From contig CANRFF010000005.1 in the NCBI GenBank assembly GCA_947629825.1, forward strand, positions 62,001 to 126,000: a stretch of DNA of 64,000 nucleotides, given 5' to 3'. Shown piece after piece: positions 26,469 through 35,490 of this stretch; within the stretch, counting starts at the first letter, position 1, and each line of letters begins with the position of its first letter. The DNA is from an uncultured Anaeroplasmataceae bacterium (lineage in GTDB: Bacteria; Bacillota_I; Bacilli_A; Acholeplasmatales; Anaeroplasmataceae). The translations under genes were made by a program, and so were the position numbers. The notes under the pieces are model-generated. The model worked only from the letters and a program-made list of their open reading frames with translations. It made no database searches and was not told where the DNA came from.

Positions 26469-27437
26469 TTATTCCTCGAAAAAATCCGCAAAAAGTCCGT
26501 ATAAATACTGTTCAATATCGAAAACTTCCAGATCTTCCATCTGTTCTCCCAAACCGATATATTTGATCGGAATTCCCAGTTCGTGCCGAATCGCAAGAAC
26601 GATTCCTCCTTTGGACGTTCCGTCCAATTTTGTCAGGATGATTCCCGTCACATCGGTGGTTTCTTTGAAAGCTTTGGCCTGCGACATCCCGTTTTGACCG
26701 GTGGTGGCGTCGATGACCAAAAGCGTTTCTTCGGGACTTCCCGGACAGGCATTTTCGATGACCCGGCGCATTTTAGCCAATTCATTCATTAGATTGACCT
26801 TGTTTTGCAGGCGTCCGGCCGTATCGCAAAGCAGTAAATCGTAGTGTTCTTCTTTCGCTTTTTTACAAGCATCGAAAATCACGCTTGACGGATCTGCACC
26901 CGCCTCCTTTTTCACAATATCCACACCGACTCTTCCTGCCCATAAAGACAACTGTTCGATGGCTCCGGCCCGAAACGTATCCCCGGCGGCAAGTAACACT
27001 TTTTTCCCGAGTTTTTTATAGGCAGCGGCAATTTTGGCAATCGATGTCGTTTTTCCCACTCCGTTCACACCGACAAACAAAATCACGGAAAGCCCTTCTT
27101 TTTTCAAATTCAGATTGGCATTCACAACTTCCCCTTGCAGATAAACTTCGAACATCTTGTCGATAATCATTTCCTGAAGCAAAACGGGATCGGTGTTTTT
27201 TTTGTGAGCCACTTCTTCTTTCAATTCGTCGATAAAATCCACGACCGTATCCACGCCGATATCGGCCATAATAAAAATTTCTTCCAACCGATCGAACAAT
27301 TCGTCATCGATTTTCGGATTGTTTTCCAAAAGAGTTTTTAAAGTCGACAAAGCACCTTCTCTGGTCTTGTGAAGACCCATTTTGTATTTTTTGTTCTTTT
27401 GTTTGTCTTTCTTTTTGAATAAACTGAAAAAACCCAT
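26469..27437 (-). CDS. ftsY: SRP receptor FtsY
   Basis: Membrane-associated GTPase receptor for the signal recognition particle. 322 aa, with a short N-terminal A domain (MGFFSLFKKKDKQKNKKY basic start). G1 is GVNGVGKTTSIAKIA, G3 DTAGRLQNK, G4 TKLDGTSKGGI. The C-terminal GEQMEDLEVFDIEQYLYGLF is typical. GAGGGAT precedes the ATG. First gene of ftsY-ylxM-ffh, with a strong promoter. Confidence 0.97.
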   Translation of the reverse strand: MGFFSLFKKKDKQKNKKYKMGLHKTREGALSTLKTLLENNPKIDDELFDRLEEIFIMADIGVDTVVDFIDELKEEVAHKKNTDPVLLQEMIIDKMFEVYLQGEVVNANLNLKKEGLSVILFVGVNGVGKTTSIAKIAAAYKKLGKKVLLAAGDTFRAGAIEQLSLWAGRVGVDIVKKEAGADPSSVIFDACKKAKEEHYDLLLCDTAGRLQNKVNLMNELAKMRRVIENACPGSPEETLLVIDATTGQNGMSQAKAFKETTDVTGIILTKLDGTSKGGIVLAIRHELGIPIKYIGLGEQMEDLEVFDIEQYLYGLFADFFEE

Positions 27438-27461
27438 TCCGATCCCTCACAATCGCTTGTG

Positions 27462-27490
27462 ATTATAACATAATTTTCCGCTTCTTTCAA
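27462..27490 (-). promoter_or_regulatory. Promoter of ftsY-ylxM-ffh
   Basis: TTGAAA (27485-27490), 17-bp spacer ending TGT, TATAAT (27462-27467); also extended -10. Confidence 0.85.
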
Positions 27491-27499
27491 GGATTTGCG

Positions 27500-27532
27500 C
27501 CGAAAAGAAAAGGAAGGAAAACTCCTTCCCAT
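27500..27532 (-). terminator. Terminator of topA
   Basis: Minus-strand arms GGAAGGA and TCCTTCC with a GTT(T) loop, then TTTTCTTTTC. It precedes the ftsY promoter. Confidence 0.82.
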
Positions 27533-27538
27533 GAAATC

Positions 27539-29758
27539 TTATTTTTGCCGGCAAAGTTGTTCATATTCTTCGGCCGTAAGAATTTTTTTGCATTTCGGAT
27601 AATTCGAACAACCGTAAAACAGATGCCCTTTGTTTTTCCCGCGGGTGGCCGTCCGTTTGACCAGATAACCCTTTTGGCATTCCGGACAAAGAATTTTCAA
27701 ATCGGGTTCTTTCTGACAGAAATTCGAACAATAAAGCGTCCCGTCTTCTTTTTCCAACATCATCGAATGACAATTCGGACAAAGATGTTCGGTCGGCCGG
27801 TCGTTGAATACCGTCTTGCAGGCAGGAAAATTCTTGCAGGCATAAAATATCTGCCCTTTGTTTTTTCCTTTTTTGGCCACTCGCCGAACCAAAGTGTTTT
27901 TCTGACAAACCGGACAAAGAATATGGGTATCTGCCGATTCTTCTTCTTCTTCAATGGTCTCTTTTTTGATGTATTTGCACTGCGGATAATTGCTGCAGGC
28001 GACAAACTCTCCGTATTTTCCTTTGCGGATCACCAGTGGATTTCCGCACTGAGGACAGATTTCTTTGGTAACGATCGGATAAATCGATTCCATTTGTTCA
28101 CTCGCCTGTTGAAATAACGGTTGAAACGTATCATAAAAATCGGTCAATTCCTCGATTTTGTCTTTGCTTCCGGAAGCAATCTCATCCAAACTTTTTTCCA
28201 TTTGTGCCGTATAAGAGATATTGATCAACGAAGAAAAATGATTTTCCAGCTGTTCGGTCGTCAGAATTCCTTGATTGGTCGGAATCAAAAGACGTTTTTC
28301 GAGAGTCACGTATTTCCGTTCTTTGAGTGTCTGAATAATTTGCGCATACGTCGACGGCCGACCGATTCCCTTGTCTTCCAAGTCTTTGATCAAAGAAGCT
28401 TCGCTATACCGGGATTTCGGTTGGGTTTCCTTATCTAAAATTTCAATGTCGTTGGTATGAAACGATTCTCCCAAATGAAATGTCTGAAGGAACTGCTGGG
28501 CTTCCGTTTTTTCTTTTTTATAGATTTTCAGATATCCGTCGAACAAAAGTTCTTGTCCCGATACATACCACTTCGAATTGGTATTTTGAAACGTTACCCG
28601 GGTCGTATGGTACGAAGAAGGAGCCATCAGGGAAGCCAAAGCTCTTTGATAAATCAACTGATAGAGGCGATATTCGTCTTTCGTCAGATATTTTTCGAGC
28701 TGTTCCGGAGTTCTTCCCAATGACGTCGGTCGGATGGCCTCGTGAGCATCCTGCATATTTTTACTGGTTTGAATTTTGACATTTCCCAAGTATTTTTCCC
28801 CGTAATGATGAACAATATACTGATTGGCTTCTTTGACGAAACTTTCGGCCAAGCGGGTGGAATCGGTACGCATATAGGTAATCAACCCGACGGTTTCCGT
28901 GCCGATATTTTTTCCTTCGTACAGACTTTGAGCCACTCTCATCGTCTGAGAAGGACTCATTCCCAGTTTCAAAGATGCCTCTTGCTGCAGTGTAGAGGTG
29001 GTAAAAGCGGCCGCACTGGCCTTTTTTGTCAATTTGGTCGCAATATCTTCTACCGAAAACGTCAATAGCGTCGGTTTGAGATTTTCCAAAACAATACGAT
29101 CGGTAATCCGGTTTTTCTCGTCGATTTTTTTGCCGTTGAGTTCAAATAATTTCAACTGAAAGGTGTTGAAATTCGCTTGAATTTCATAATAAGGAGTCGC
29201 TACGAACGATTGAATTTCCTTTTCCAAATCGACAATCATCTTGAGCGCCACACTTTGAACTCTTCCGGCACTTTTCGAACCGATTTTTTTCTGTAACAGT
29301 TTCGATAACTTGAATCCCAAGATCCGATCGATCATTCTCCGGCATTCCTGGGAATCTACCATTTTCAAATCGATGGGATGCGGTTCTTCCAAGGCTTTAC
29401 AAACGGCCGACTTGGTAATTTCATGGAATTCGATCCGGTTGTTTTCCGTCAAATCCAGATCCAGAACCTGAGCCAGATGATAAGCAATCGCTTCCCCTTC
29501 TCTATCGGGGTCGGTTGCCAGAAAAACCCGTTTGCCTTTACAGGAATGTTTTAAGGATTGAACCAATGCTTCTTTCTCTTTTAAAATCTGATAATTCGGA
29601 AGAAATCCATGATCAATATCGATACCCAAACCATCTTTACCCGTGGTCGCAAGATCGCGAATATGTCCTTTGGAAGAAAGAACGGTGTAGCCGTTTCCCA
29701 CATAGGAACCGATGGTTTTGGATTTACTCGGTGATTCTACAATAATGATATTTTCCAT
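27539..29758 (-). CDS. topA: DNA topoisomerase I
   Basis: Type IA topoisomerase relaxing negative supercoils. 739 aa. TOPRIM domain at the start (IIIVESPSKSKTIGSYVG; DPDREGEAIAYH), active-site Tyr in VGLITYMRTDS (about residue 295), then four C-terminal zinc ribbons with CPQC, CPVC, CPNC and CPEC starts. ATG at 29758 has AGGAG at 9 bases; an in-frame ATG three codons upstream abuts the ribosome binding site. Monocistronic with promoter and terminator. Confidence 0.97.
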   Translation of the reverse strand: MENIIIVESPSKSKTIGSYVGNGYTVLSSKGHIRDLATTGKDGLGIDIDHGFLPNYQILKEKEALVQSLKHSCKGKRVFLATDPDREGEAIAYHLAQVLDLDLTENNRIEFHEITKSAVCKALEEPHPIDLKMVDSQECRRMIDRILGFKLSKLLQKKIGSKSAGRVQSVALKMIVDLEKEIQSFVATPYYEIQANFNTFQLKLFELNGKKIDEKNRITDRIVLENLKPTLLTFSVEDIATKLTKKASAAAFTTSTLQQEASLKLGMSPSQTMRVAQSLYEGKNIGTETVGLITYMRTDSTRLAESFVKEANQYIVHHYGEKYLGNVKIQTSKNMQDAHEAIRPTSLGRTPEQLEKYLTKDEYRLYQLIYQRALASLMAPSSYHTTRVTFQNTNSKWYVSGQELLFDGYLKIYKKEKTEAQQFLQTFHLGESFHTNDIEILDKETQPKSRYSEASLIKDLEDKGIGRPSTYAQIIQTLKERKYVTLEKRLLIPTNQGILTTEQLENHFSSLINISYTAQMEKSLDEIASGSKDKIEELTDFYDTFQPLFQQASEQMESIYPIVTKEICPQCGNPLVIRKGKYGEFVACSNYPQCKYIKKETIEEEEESADTHILCPVCQKNTLVRRVAKKGKNKGQIFYACKNFPACKTVFNDRPTEHLCPNCHSMMLEKEDGTLYCSNFCQKEPDLKILCPECQKGYLVKRTATRGKNKGHLFYGCSNYPKCKKILTAEEYEQLCRQK

Positions 29759-29783
29759 GCATCGCATCTCCTTACATTTTTAG

Positions 29784-29812
29784 AGTTTATTCCAAAAAAA
29801 TCAAAATGTCAA
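29784..29812 (-). promoter_or_regulatory. Promoter of topA
   Basis: TTGACA (29807-29812), 17-bp spacer and TAAACT (29784-29789). Confidence 0.78.
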
Positions 29813-29855
29813 TTCTTATTTTTGAAGGCTTTCTCCTAAAATATAATATATTTTA

Positions 29856-29896
29856 AAAAATAAAAAAAATACTATCTTGCGCAAAATAGTATTTTC
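29856..29896 (-). terminator. Terminator of the ftsK-lepB-rbgA-rnhB operon
   Basis: Arms AAATACTAT and ATAGTATTT around a self-complementary TTTGCGCAAG loop, followed by a long U tract. It begins at the rnhB stop. Confidence 0.87.
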
Positions 29897-30545
29897 ATTG
29901 TTCTTCCAGTTCAAACGAGATTTGTTTACTGTAATATTTCGAAACGGGAAAGTAAGTTTTCCGATGAATCGGGCAAGGCCCGTATTTTTCCAACGCCTCC
30001 ATATGCATTTTGGTGCCGTATCCTTTGTGTCTTTTAAATCCGTAATTGGGATATTTGACATCCATTTTTTCCATATAATGATCCCGGGTCACTTTCGCAA
30101 GAATCGACGCTGCGGCAACACTGGCGCAACGGGCGTCTCCGCCGATGATCGAAGTATGGGAAATCTTTAATTCGGAAAGCGGCATCGCATCAATCAAAAT
30201 ATGATCCGGTTGTTGATTCAATCCGGCGATTGCCTTCAACATTCCTTTTTTGGTAGCCTGATAAATATTGAGAGTATCGATTTCTTTTTCCGAAATAAAA
30301 ACAATCTTGTAATCCACCGCTTCTTTGATGATGATCTTATATAATTCTTCTCTTTTTTTTGCGGAAAGTTTCTTGGAATCGTTGATTCCTTCGATTCTTA
30401 AAAAAGGAGGCAATATGCAAGCCGCCACCACGAGCGGACCGGCCAAAGGACCCCGCCCGGCTTCATCGACCCCACAGATATATTGCAGACCGGAATCATA
30501 CAGTTCCTCTTCATATTCATATAAATCAATCTTTTGGTCTTTCAA
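29895..30545 (-). CDS. rnhB: Ribonuclease HII
   Basis: Removes ribonucleotides from DNA and RNA-DNA hybrids. 216 aa. Catalytic motifs: ICGVDEAGRGPLAGPLV (DEAG), the DSKKLSAKKRE segment, the LIDAMPL Asp and the VAAASILAKVTRDHYM Asp. The start is TTG at 30545 with a GGGGG ribosome binding site about 9 bases upstream; it overlaps the rbgA 3' end by 20 bp. Last gene of its operon. Confidence 0.95.
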   Translation of the reverse strand: MKDQKIDLYEYEEELYDSGLQYICGVDEAGRGPLAGPLVVAACILPPFLRIEGINDSKKLSAKKREELYKIIIKEAVDYKIVFISEKEIDTLNIYQATKKGMLKAIAGLNQQPDHILIDAMPLSELKISHTSIIGGDARCASVAAASILAKVTRDHYMEKMDVKYPNYGFKRHKGYGTKMHMEALEKYGPCPIHRKTYFPVSKYYSKQISFELEEQ

Positions 30546-31392
30546 AACTCATCGCCCCCAATTTTCCCGTTCTCAGTTCATTTAAAAGCATCGTTTCCGT
30601 CTTTTCGATATCGACAATACCGCCTTTGAAAAGAAAACCTCTTTTTCGGCCGATATTTTCCAATAAGGTTTCTTCTTCCTGCGGAATGTCTACGTGATAT
30701 CGCTCAAAAAGCGTATTCGGATAAAATTCTTTCAAAAATTTCAACAGATAGGTTACAAGAAAATGTCTGTCAATCAGATCTTCTTTGATACTGTTCGATA
30801 GCGCCAAATGGATTCCCATGGTCGCATCTTCGAATTTCGGCCATAAAACGCCGGGAGTATCCAGTAAGAACGTATCTTCATCCACTTTAATCCATGTTTG
30901 TTTTTTCGTCACACCCGGTCGGTCTTGTACCTGCGTTGCCTTTCTTCGGGCAAGAAAATTGATGAATGTCGATTTTCCGACATTCGGAATTCCGACAACC
31001 ATCGCCTTGATTTGATGGGAAGTGATCTTTTTTTCTTCTCTTTTCGCAAAGACGTCCATCAAAGCCAAATGACAATATTTCAATATATAAGAAGTATGAT
31101 ATCCGCTCAACAAATCGATATCCAACGCCAAAATCCGTTTCTTCTGATAATAAGAAATCCACCGAGAAGTCACTTGCGGATCGGCCATGGAACTTTTATT
31201 CAACAAAATCAATCGCGGTTTTTGAGAAATCACTTCTTCCAACATCGGATTTGCGCTCGAATACGGAATCCTTGCGTCTCTCAGTTCGATGACCAAATCC
31301 ACCAACTTCATTTTTTCCGTCATTTCTCTTTTGGCTTTCGCCATATGTCCCGGAAACCAATTGAAATTTTTCGAAGTTTCAAACTCTTCCAT
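30526..31392 (-). CDS. rbgA: Ribosome biogenesis GTPase RbgA (YlqF)
   Basis: Circularly permuted GTPase for late 50S assembly. 288 aa. Starts with NFNWFPGHMAKAKREMTEKM; LLNKSSMAD is G4 before G1 GIPNVGKSTFINFLA and DTPGVLWPKF (G3). C-terminal ANTAR-like helical domain follows. GAGGAAG is about 9 bases before the ATG. Placed between lepB and rnhB, as in many Bacillota (ylqF-rnhB). Confidence 0.96.
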   Translation of the reverse strand: MEEFETSKNFNWFPGHMAKAKREMTEKMKLVDLVIELRDARIPYSSANPMLEEVISQKPRLILLNKSSMADPQVTSRWISYYQKKRILALDIDLLSGYHTSYILKYCHLALMDVFAKREEKKITSHQIKAMVVGIPNVGKSTFINFLARRKATQVQDRPGVTKKQTWIKVDEDTFLLDTPGVLWPKFEDATMGIHLALSNSIKEDLIDRHFLVTYLLKFLKEFYPNTLFERYHVDIPQEEETLLENIGRKRGFLFKGGIVDIEKTETMLLNELRTGKLGAMSFERPKD

Positions 31393-31404
31393 ATCGTCAC
31401 TTCC

Positions 31405-32265
31405 TCACTTGATCACAGGGGCGGGATTTCCGATTTTATTGAACGGAAAAAAGCGAAACAGTACTTTTCCCACCACATCTTTTTCATCGACCAATCCGAA
31501 TCTTCTCGAATCGTATGAAACATCCCGATTGTCTCCCAAAACCAAAATCTTTCCTTTTGGAATCGTATAAGAATCCAACGGATCCGCCCCACCGGTCAGT
31601 ATCTTATATTCCGCCGTGTCGATATCTGCCGTATTTACTCCGTTAATCAAAAGATTTCCCGACTGATAAGAAAGTTGATCTTTTTCTTTGGCCACCACTC
31701 TTTTGATAAAGAATTGGTCATTGCCGTAAACAGAATTGCTGGCATCAAAGACTACGACGTCATTGACCACCGGAGAATAGCCGATATTCCATATAAAGAC
31801 CCGATCTCCGTCTTGATAAGTATCGTTCATCGAATCTCCGGAAATATTACAAGGCGTAATCAAAATCATTACGATGAAAAAAAGACAAACGAACGTGGAC
31901 ATCACAAACACCACCATATCATAAATCGTATAAAAGGTGTAGGTTTTCCGCAATAAATTTATCGTTGCTTTTCCTTCGTCCGGTTTGACGCAGATCGCCC
32001 CGAAAGACACTACGGCACAAAGTAAAATCGTCGCTCCGAGAATCGTATAATAAGTCACCGGTCCCAAAATGATTTCGTTGGAAAAAATCGCATTGGACGT
32101 AATTCTTGTCAACCGGACAATCCGATCGTTGAAAATAATGGAAAACACCAAAAGAACGGCAAGTCCGCCAATGCGTAAAAGCGGATTGAAAATGAGTCTG
32201 TTGAAGAGTACATCACTATTTTCATCGATATAACTTTGTTCATTGAACTCTTGTGGTTTTTCCAT
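31405..32265 (-). CDS. lepB: Signal peptidase I with three membrane spans
   Basis: Cleaves signal peptides from exported proteins. 286 aa. The catalytic Ser145 is in SGDSMNDTYQDGDRVF and Lys189 in FFIKRVVAKEKDQL; GDNRDVSYDSRRFG is the conserved box E. Three hydrophobic spans precede the active site (about 29-46, 70-92, 114-137), more than the single anchor of Bacillus SipS. ATG at 32265 with GAGGAA 7-8 bases upstream; the longer frame overlaps ftsK. Next to rbgA, as usual. Confidence 0.92.
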   Translation of the reverse strand: MEKPQEFNEQSYIDENSDVLFNRLIFNPLLRIGGLAVLLVFSIIFNDRIVRLTRITSNAIFSNEIILGPVTYYTILGATILLCAVVSFGAICVKPDEGKATINLLRKTYTFYTIYDMVVFVMSTFVCLFFIVMILITPCNISGDSMNDTYQDGDRVFIWNIGYSPVVNDVVVFDASNSVYGNDQFFIKRVVAKEKDQLSYQSGNLLINGVNTADIDTAEYKILTGGADPLDSYTIPKGKILVLGDNRDVSYDSRRFGLVDEKDVVGKVLFRFFPFNKIGNPAPVIK

Positions 32266-32281
32266 TCGGATTCCTCGCTTT

Positions 32282-34459
32282 CTATAATTTATCTTCAAAC
32301 ATCTGTTTCAATTGATAAGTATCTACCAATAATTCCCTGCTCTTGCCGCCGTTTCTCGGACCGACAATATTTCTTTCTTCCAAAATAGATACGATTCTGG
32401 ACGCCCGATTGAATCCGAGCGCAAAGTTATTCTGAATCGAATTGATGGAACAAGTTCCGGATTCGATACAAAACATCGCCACCTGATACAAAAGTTCTTC
32501 CGGTTCCTGAAAAACTTCTTTGTTTCCCATAACTCCGCCTGCATTTTTGTTTGCTTTCTTCTTCAAATCTTCGTGAGTAAACAGAAAATCCGGTTCATAT
32601 TGACTGCAGATGTATTCGCAAATCGAAACAATTTCATCATCGGAAATATAGGCTCCCTGAACCCGCTCCGGAAGACCATTGTTTTTAATGAGCATATCTC
32701 CACGTCCCAAAAGACTTTCGGCACCTTGTTCATCTAAAATGATTCGGCTATCCGCATCCGATGCCACCTTAAACGCAATCCGGCAGGTAATATTGGATTT
32801 GATGGTTCCGTTGACGACATTGACCGTCGGTCGCTGAGTTGCCAGAATCAAATGAATTCCGGCGGCCCGGGCTTTTTGAGCCAAACGGATAATCGCATCG
32901 TTGGCTTCCTGACCGCACTGCATTACCAGATCATTGAACTCATCTACGACAATGACGATAAACGGCAGATTTTCCATTTCCGGTCTCATCGCTCTGCGGC
33001 GGTTGTAATCCTCGATATTTCGGACATAACTTTCCGCCAAAAGCTGATATCTCCGTTCCATTTCTTCGACTGCCCATTTCAACGCTTCCGTCGCAATCAA
33101 CGGATCATCGATGACAGGGGTCGCCAAATGCGGAAGATTGTTGTAAAAGGACAGTTCCACTTTTTTCGGGTCTACCAAAATCAATTTGAGTTGTTCCGGA
33201 GAATTCTTAATCAACAAAGAAACCAAAATGGTATTGATCGATACGGATTTCCCGGATTTGGTCGCACCCGCAATCAACGCATGCGGCATATCCACAATGG
33301 TTTGGAAAAAAGGAGTACCGTCAATCATTTTTCCCATGGCCAAAACCAAGTTTTTCTTGCTGCGGATAAAATCATCCGTTAAAATATCGCCGAATTTAAC
33401 GACATCGGCCTTATCGTTCGGCACTTCGATCCCCACGGTATTCTTTCCGGGAATCGGCGCCTGGATCCGAATGGAAATGGCTTGCAAGCGCATTTGAAGC
33501 GTATCGTAAATGGAATTGACTTTTTTGACATTGACGTTTTCCGCCAACATAATTTCATATCGGGTAAAGGCCGGACCTTTGGTATAAGTGATTACTTCTC
33601 CGTCGATACCGAATGCTTTCAAAGCCTGATTGATCACTTCTTTCTTTTCTTCTAACCAAGCAGGCAATTCTTCTTCCGCTTCACTGCTTTTTTCAAATAA
33701 GCGCTCATACGGAATGGAATAGTTTTCATATTTTTTGGAAACCGGTTTTTCCGAAGAAACAGTTTCCGCCGGATGTTCGACGGGACGTTCTTCTTGAGAA
33801 TAGACGATTTCCTCTTTCAGTTGAGGCTCTTCTTCCGGAGCCGGTTCGGCAGAAATCGGATCGAACGAATCGGTTCTTTCGGGAAAATCCGGATGATAAT
33901 AAGAGGAAACGGTTTGTTGTTCGGGTTTCGGAAACTTATCGGAAAAAGTATTGTATTCATACGTATCTTCGTCTTCCAAAGACAAATGAATTTTGAATTC
34001 TTTGTTTTCTTCCGACACTTCTTCTTTTTGCGGAAGGGCCGGTTCGACGGACATTTCCTGTGGCGTTTCGAAAAAACTATTGAGAGTATCGGTTTGTTCT
34101 TCAACGGCAACGGCTTCTTCTTTCTGCTTTTTGGAATAATCCGATCCCTTTTTCTCTTCTTCCGTCAACTGATCGTTCAAAAAGGTAAATTCATAATATT
34201 TGGTACCATGTCTTCGAATCATTTCTTCATCGGAGATATGTTTCTGGTCACGAATGTAGTCATACCCGTAGTCGATATTGACTTTTCCGCTGTTATCCAC
34301 ATAATGCATTTTATCCAAAACATTCGATCCATGAACCGGAGAGACAATTTCGCTTTTTTGAAATTTGCTCTTTTTTCTTAATATTTGGTCCATATTGAAA
34401 CTGATTTGGGGAATGACGAAAACTTCTTCTTCCTCGATAATGATTTTATGCTTTTTCAT
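32282..34459 (-). CDS. FtsK/SpoIIIE-type DNA translocase lacking a membrane domain
   Basis: Hexameric DNA pump of chromosome segregation. 725 aa. Residues 1-80 are basic and structured, 80-260 a long acidic Glu/Pro linker, then the alpha domain (FTRYEIMLAENVNVKKV), the RecA-like motor with Walker A AGATKSGKS (398-405) and Walker B FIVIVVDEFNDL, and a C-terminal gamma winged helix (NFALGFNRASRIVSILEE) that reads KOPS/SRS. The four N-terminal membrane spans of ordinary FtsK/SpoIIIE are absent. GGAGG before the ATG at 34459. The preceding gene encodes a membrane protein and overlaps by 14 bp. Confidence 0.9.
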   Translation of the reverse strand: MKKHKIIIEEEEVFVIPQISFNMDQILRKKSKFQKSEIVSPVHGSNVLDKMHYVDNSGKVNIDYGYDYIRDQKHISDEEMIRRHGTKYYEFTFLNDQLTEEEKKGSDYSKKQKEEAVAVEEQTDTLNSFFETPQEMSVEPALPQKEEVSEENKEFKIHLSLEDEDTYEYNTFSDKFPKPEQQTVSSYYHPDFPERTDSFDPISAEPAPEEEPQLKEEIVYSQEERPVEHPAETVSSEKPVSKKYENYSIPYERLFEKSSEAEEELPAWLEEKKEVINQALKAFGIDGEVITYTKGPAFTRYEIMLAENVNVKKVNSIYDTLQMRLQAISIRIQAPIPGKNTVGIEVPNDKADVVKFGDILTDDFIRSKKNLVLAMGKMIDGTPFFQTIVDMPHALIAGATKSGKSVSINTILVSLLIKNSPEQLKLILVDPKKVELSFYNNLPHLATPVIDDPLIATEALKWAVEEMERRYQLLAESYVRNIEDYNRRRAMRPEMENLPFIVIVVDEFNDLVMQCGQEANDAIIRLAQKARAAGIHLILATQRPTVNVVNGTIKSNITCRIAFKVASDADSRIILDEQGAESLLGRGDMLIKNNGLPERVQGAYISDDEIVSICEYICSQYEPDFLFTHEDLKKKANKNAGGVMGNKEVFQEPEELLYQVAMFCIESGTCSINSIQNNFALGFNRASRIVSILEERNIVGPRNGGKSRELLVDTYQLKQMFEDKL

Positions 34460-35375
34460 AAATTTCCTCCTGCTTTTTTTTGAGCGATATCTTTTCGGAA
34501 ACACTGTTTAAAGAACTTTCTTTTAAATCGGACGGCTGAATCATCTTTCCTTTCAGACGAACCGAAACTTCTTTCGGCGCCACTTCTTCGGAAGTCTCCA
34601 TTTCCTGAGCGGCCGTCTTGATTCCTTCGGCCATCTCTTCGATAAACTCTTCGCTTCCGGTATCGATTTCCACTTCTTTATGGAAAACCTTTTTGGAATA
34701 GATTTTATAGGTTTCTTCTCCGACAATGGAAATGACAACCAGACAAATTTGGTTGATAACCAGATTCATTACCCGATCGACAATCAATTTTCTTCCCCAG
34801 TTGAGTGGGTTGATGAAATTCAATACATATTTGACTTTGGAAATTTTACTGCCGACGGCAACCGTTGCCTGAAAAGCTTTGGAATTTTCCACTTGCTTTT
34901 TCTTATTGGATAGGTCGACCATCGTGGAAATTTTCATTTTTCGTAAAATCCGGATTCCCCGGTGATCCAGAAGTTCATTGACTCTTTGCGAAACATATTG
35001 CGTCAACTGTGTAATTTCATTGACGGAAAGTTCCAATAGCGGATGTTTGCTTGCGGGATAGTAGCGAACCGCAATGGCATAGGCAAGATCTTTGCACAAC
35101 TGCTGACAGTGAGCCACTCTTCCCAAATCGGCACGCAACGTTTTGTCTTTGAAAGACTTCTGAGTATCCAAAACCATCTGTTTGACTTCTTCGGTCGTCA
35201 AATCGTCGGCTTGCGTCTTTACCCAAAAATCTTTGGTCTTCAGACTGCATACGACCACTAAGGCGTAGATCAATAATAACAAGATCATTCCCATCAACAA
35301 TCCGATCAAAAAACTGAATACGGTGGAAAAATCAATATTAAAAATCCAGATTTTATATAAAAAAGAATTATTCAA
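34446..35375 (-). CDS. Membrane protein of unknown function, possible FtsK anchor
   Basis: 309 aa. One strong membrane helix (about residues 16-42, FSFLIGLLMGMILLLLIYAL) precedes a long cytoplasmic region, followed by a second hydrophobic stretch (RVMNLVINQICLVVISIVG, about 215-233) and a charged tail (EVEIDTGSEEFIEEMAEG). No family recognised. The start is TTG at 35375: AAGGCGGTGA, one mismatch from a perfect ribosome binding site, lies 5 bases upstream and a promoter sits just before it. The longer open frame upstream crosses that promoter. Overlap with the translocase suggests coupled translation and a joint role. Confidence 0.75.
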   Translation of the reverse strand: MNNSFLYKIWIFNIDFSTVFSFLIGLLMGMILLLLIYALVVVCSLKTKDFWVKTQADDLTTEEVKQMVLDTQKSFKDKTLRADLGRVAHCQQLCKDLAYAIAVRYYPASKHPLLELSVNEITQLTQYVSQRVNELLDHRGIRILRKMKISTMVDLSNKKKQVENSKAFQATVAVGSKISKVKYVLNFINPLNWGRKLIVDRVMNLVINQICLVVISIVGEETYKIYSKKVFHKEVEIDTGSEEFIEEMAEGIKTAAQEMETSEEVAPKEVSVRLKGKMIQPSDLKESSLNSVSEKISLKKKQEEIYEKA

Positions 35376-35397
35376 TAAAATCACCGCCTTATTTTCT

Positions 35398-35403
35398 ATT
35401 ATA
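35398..35403 (-). promoter_or_regulatory. -10 element for the membrane protein-ftsK operon
   Basis: TATAAT on the minus strand, about 8 bases before the strong ribosome binding site. The -35 is unclear, so the leader would be very short. Confidence 0.45.
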
Positions 35404-35490
35404 ATATAATAGAAAGAAAAATGAAAGTTTTTACTGAATTTATTTGCAAAAGTTTCTTCTCTGTGAGATAATTTTTTCAGGTGAATGAAT

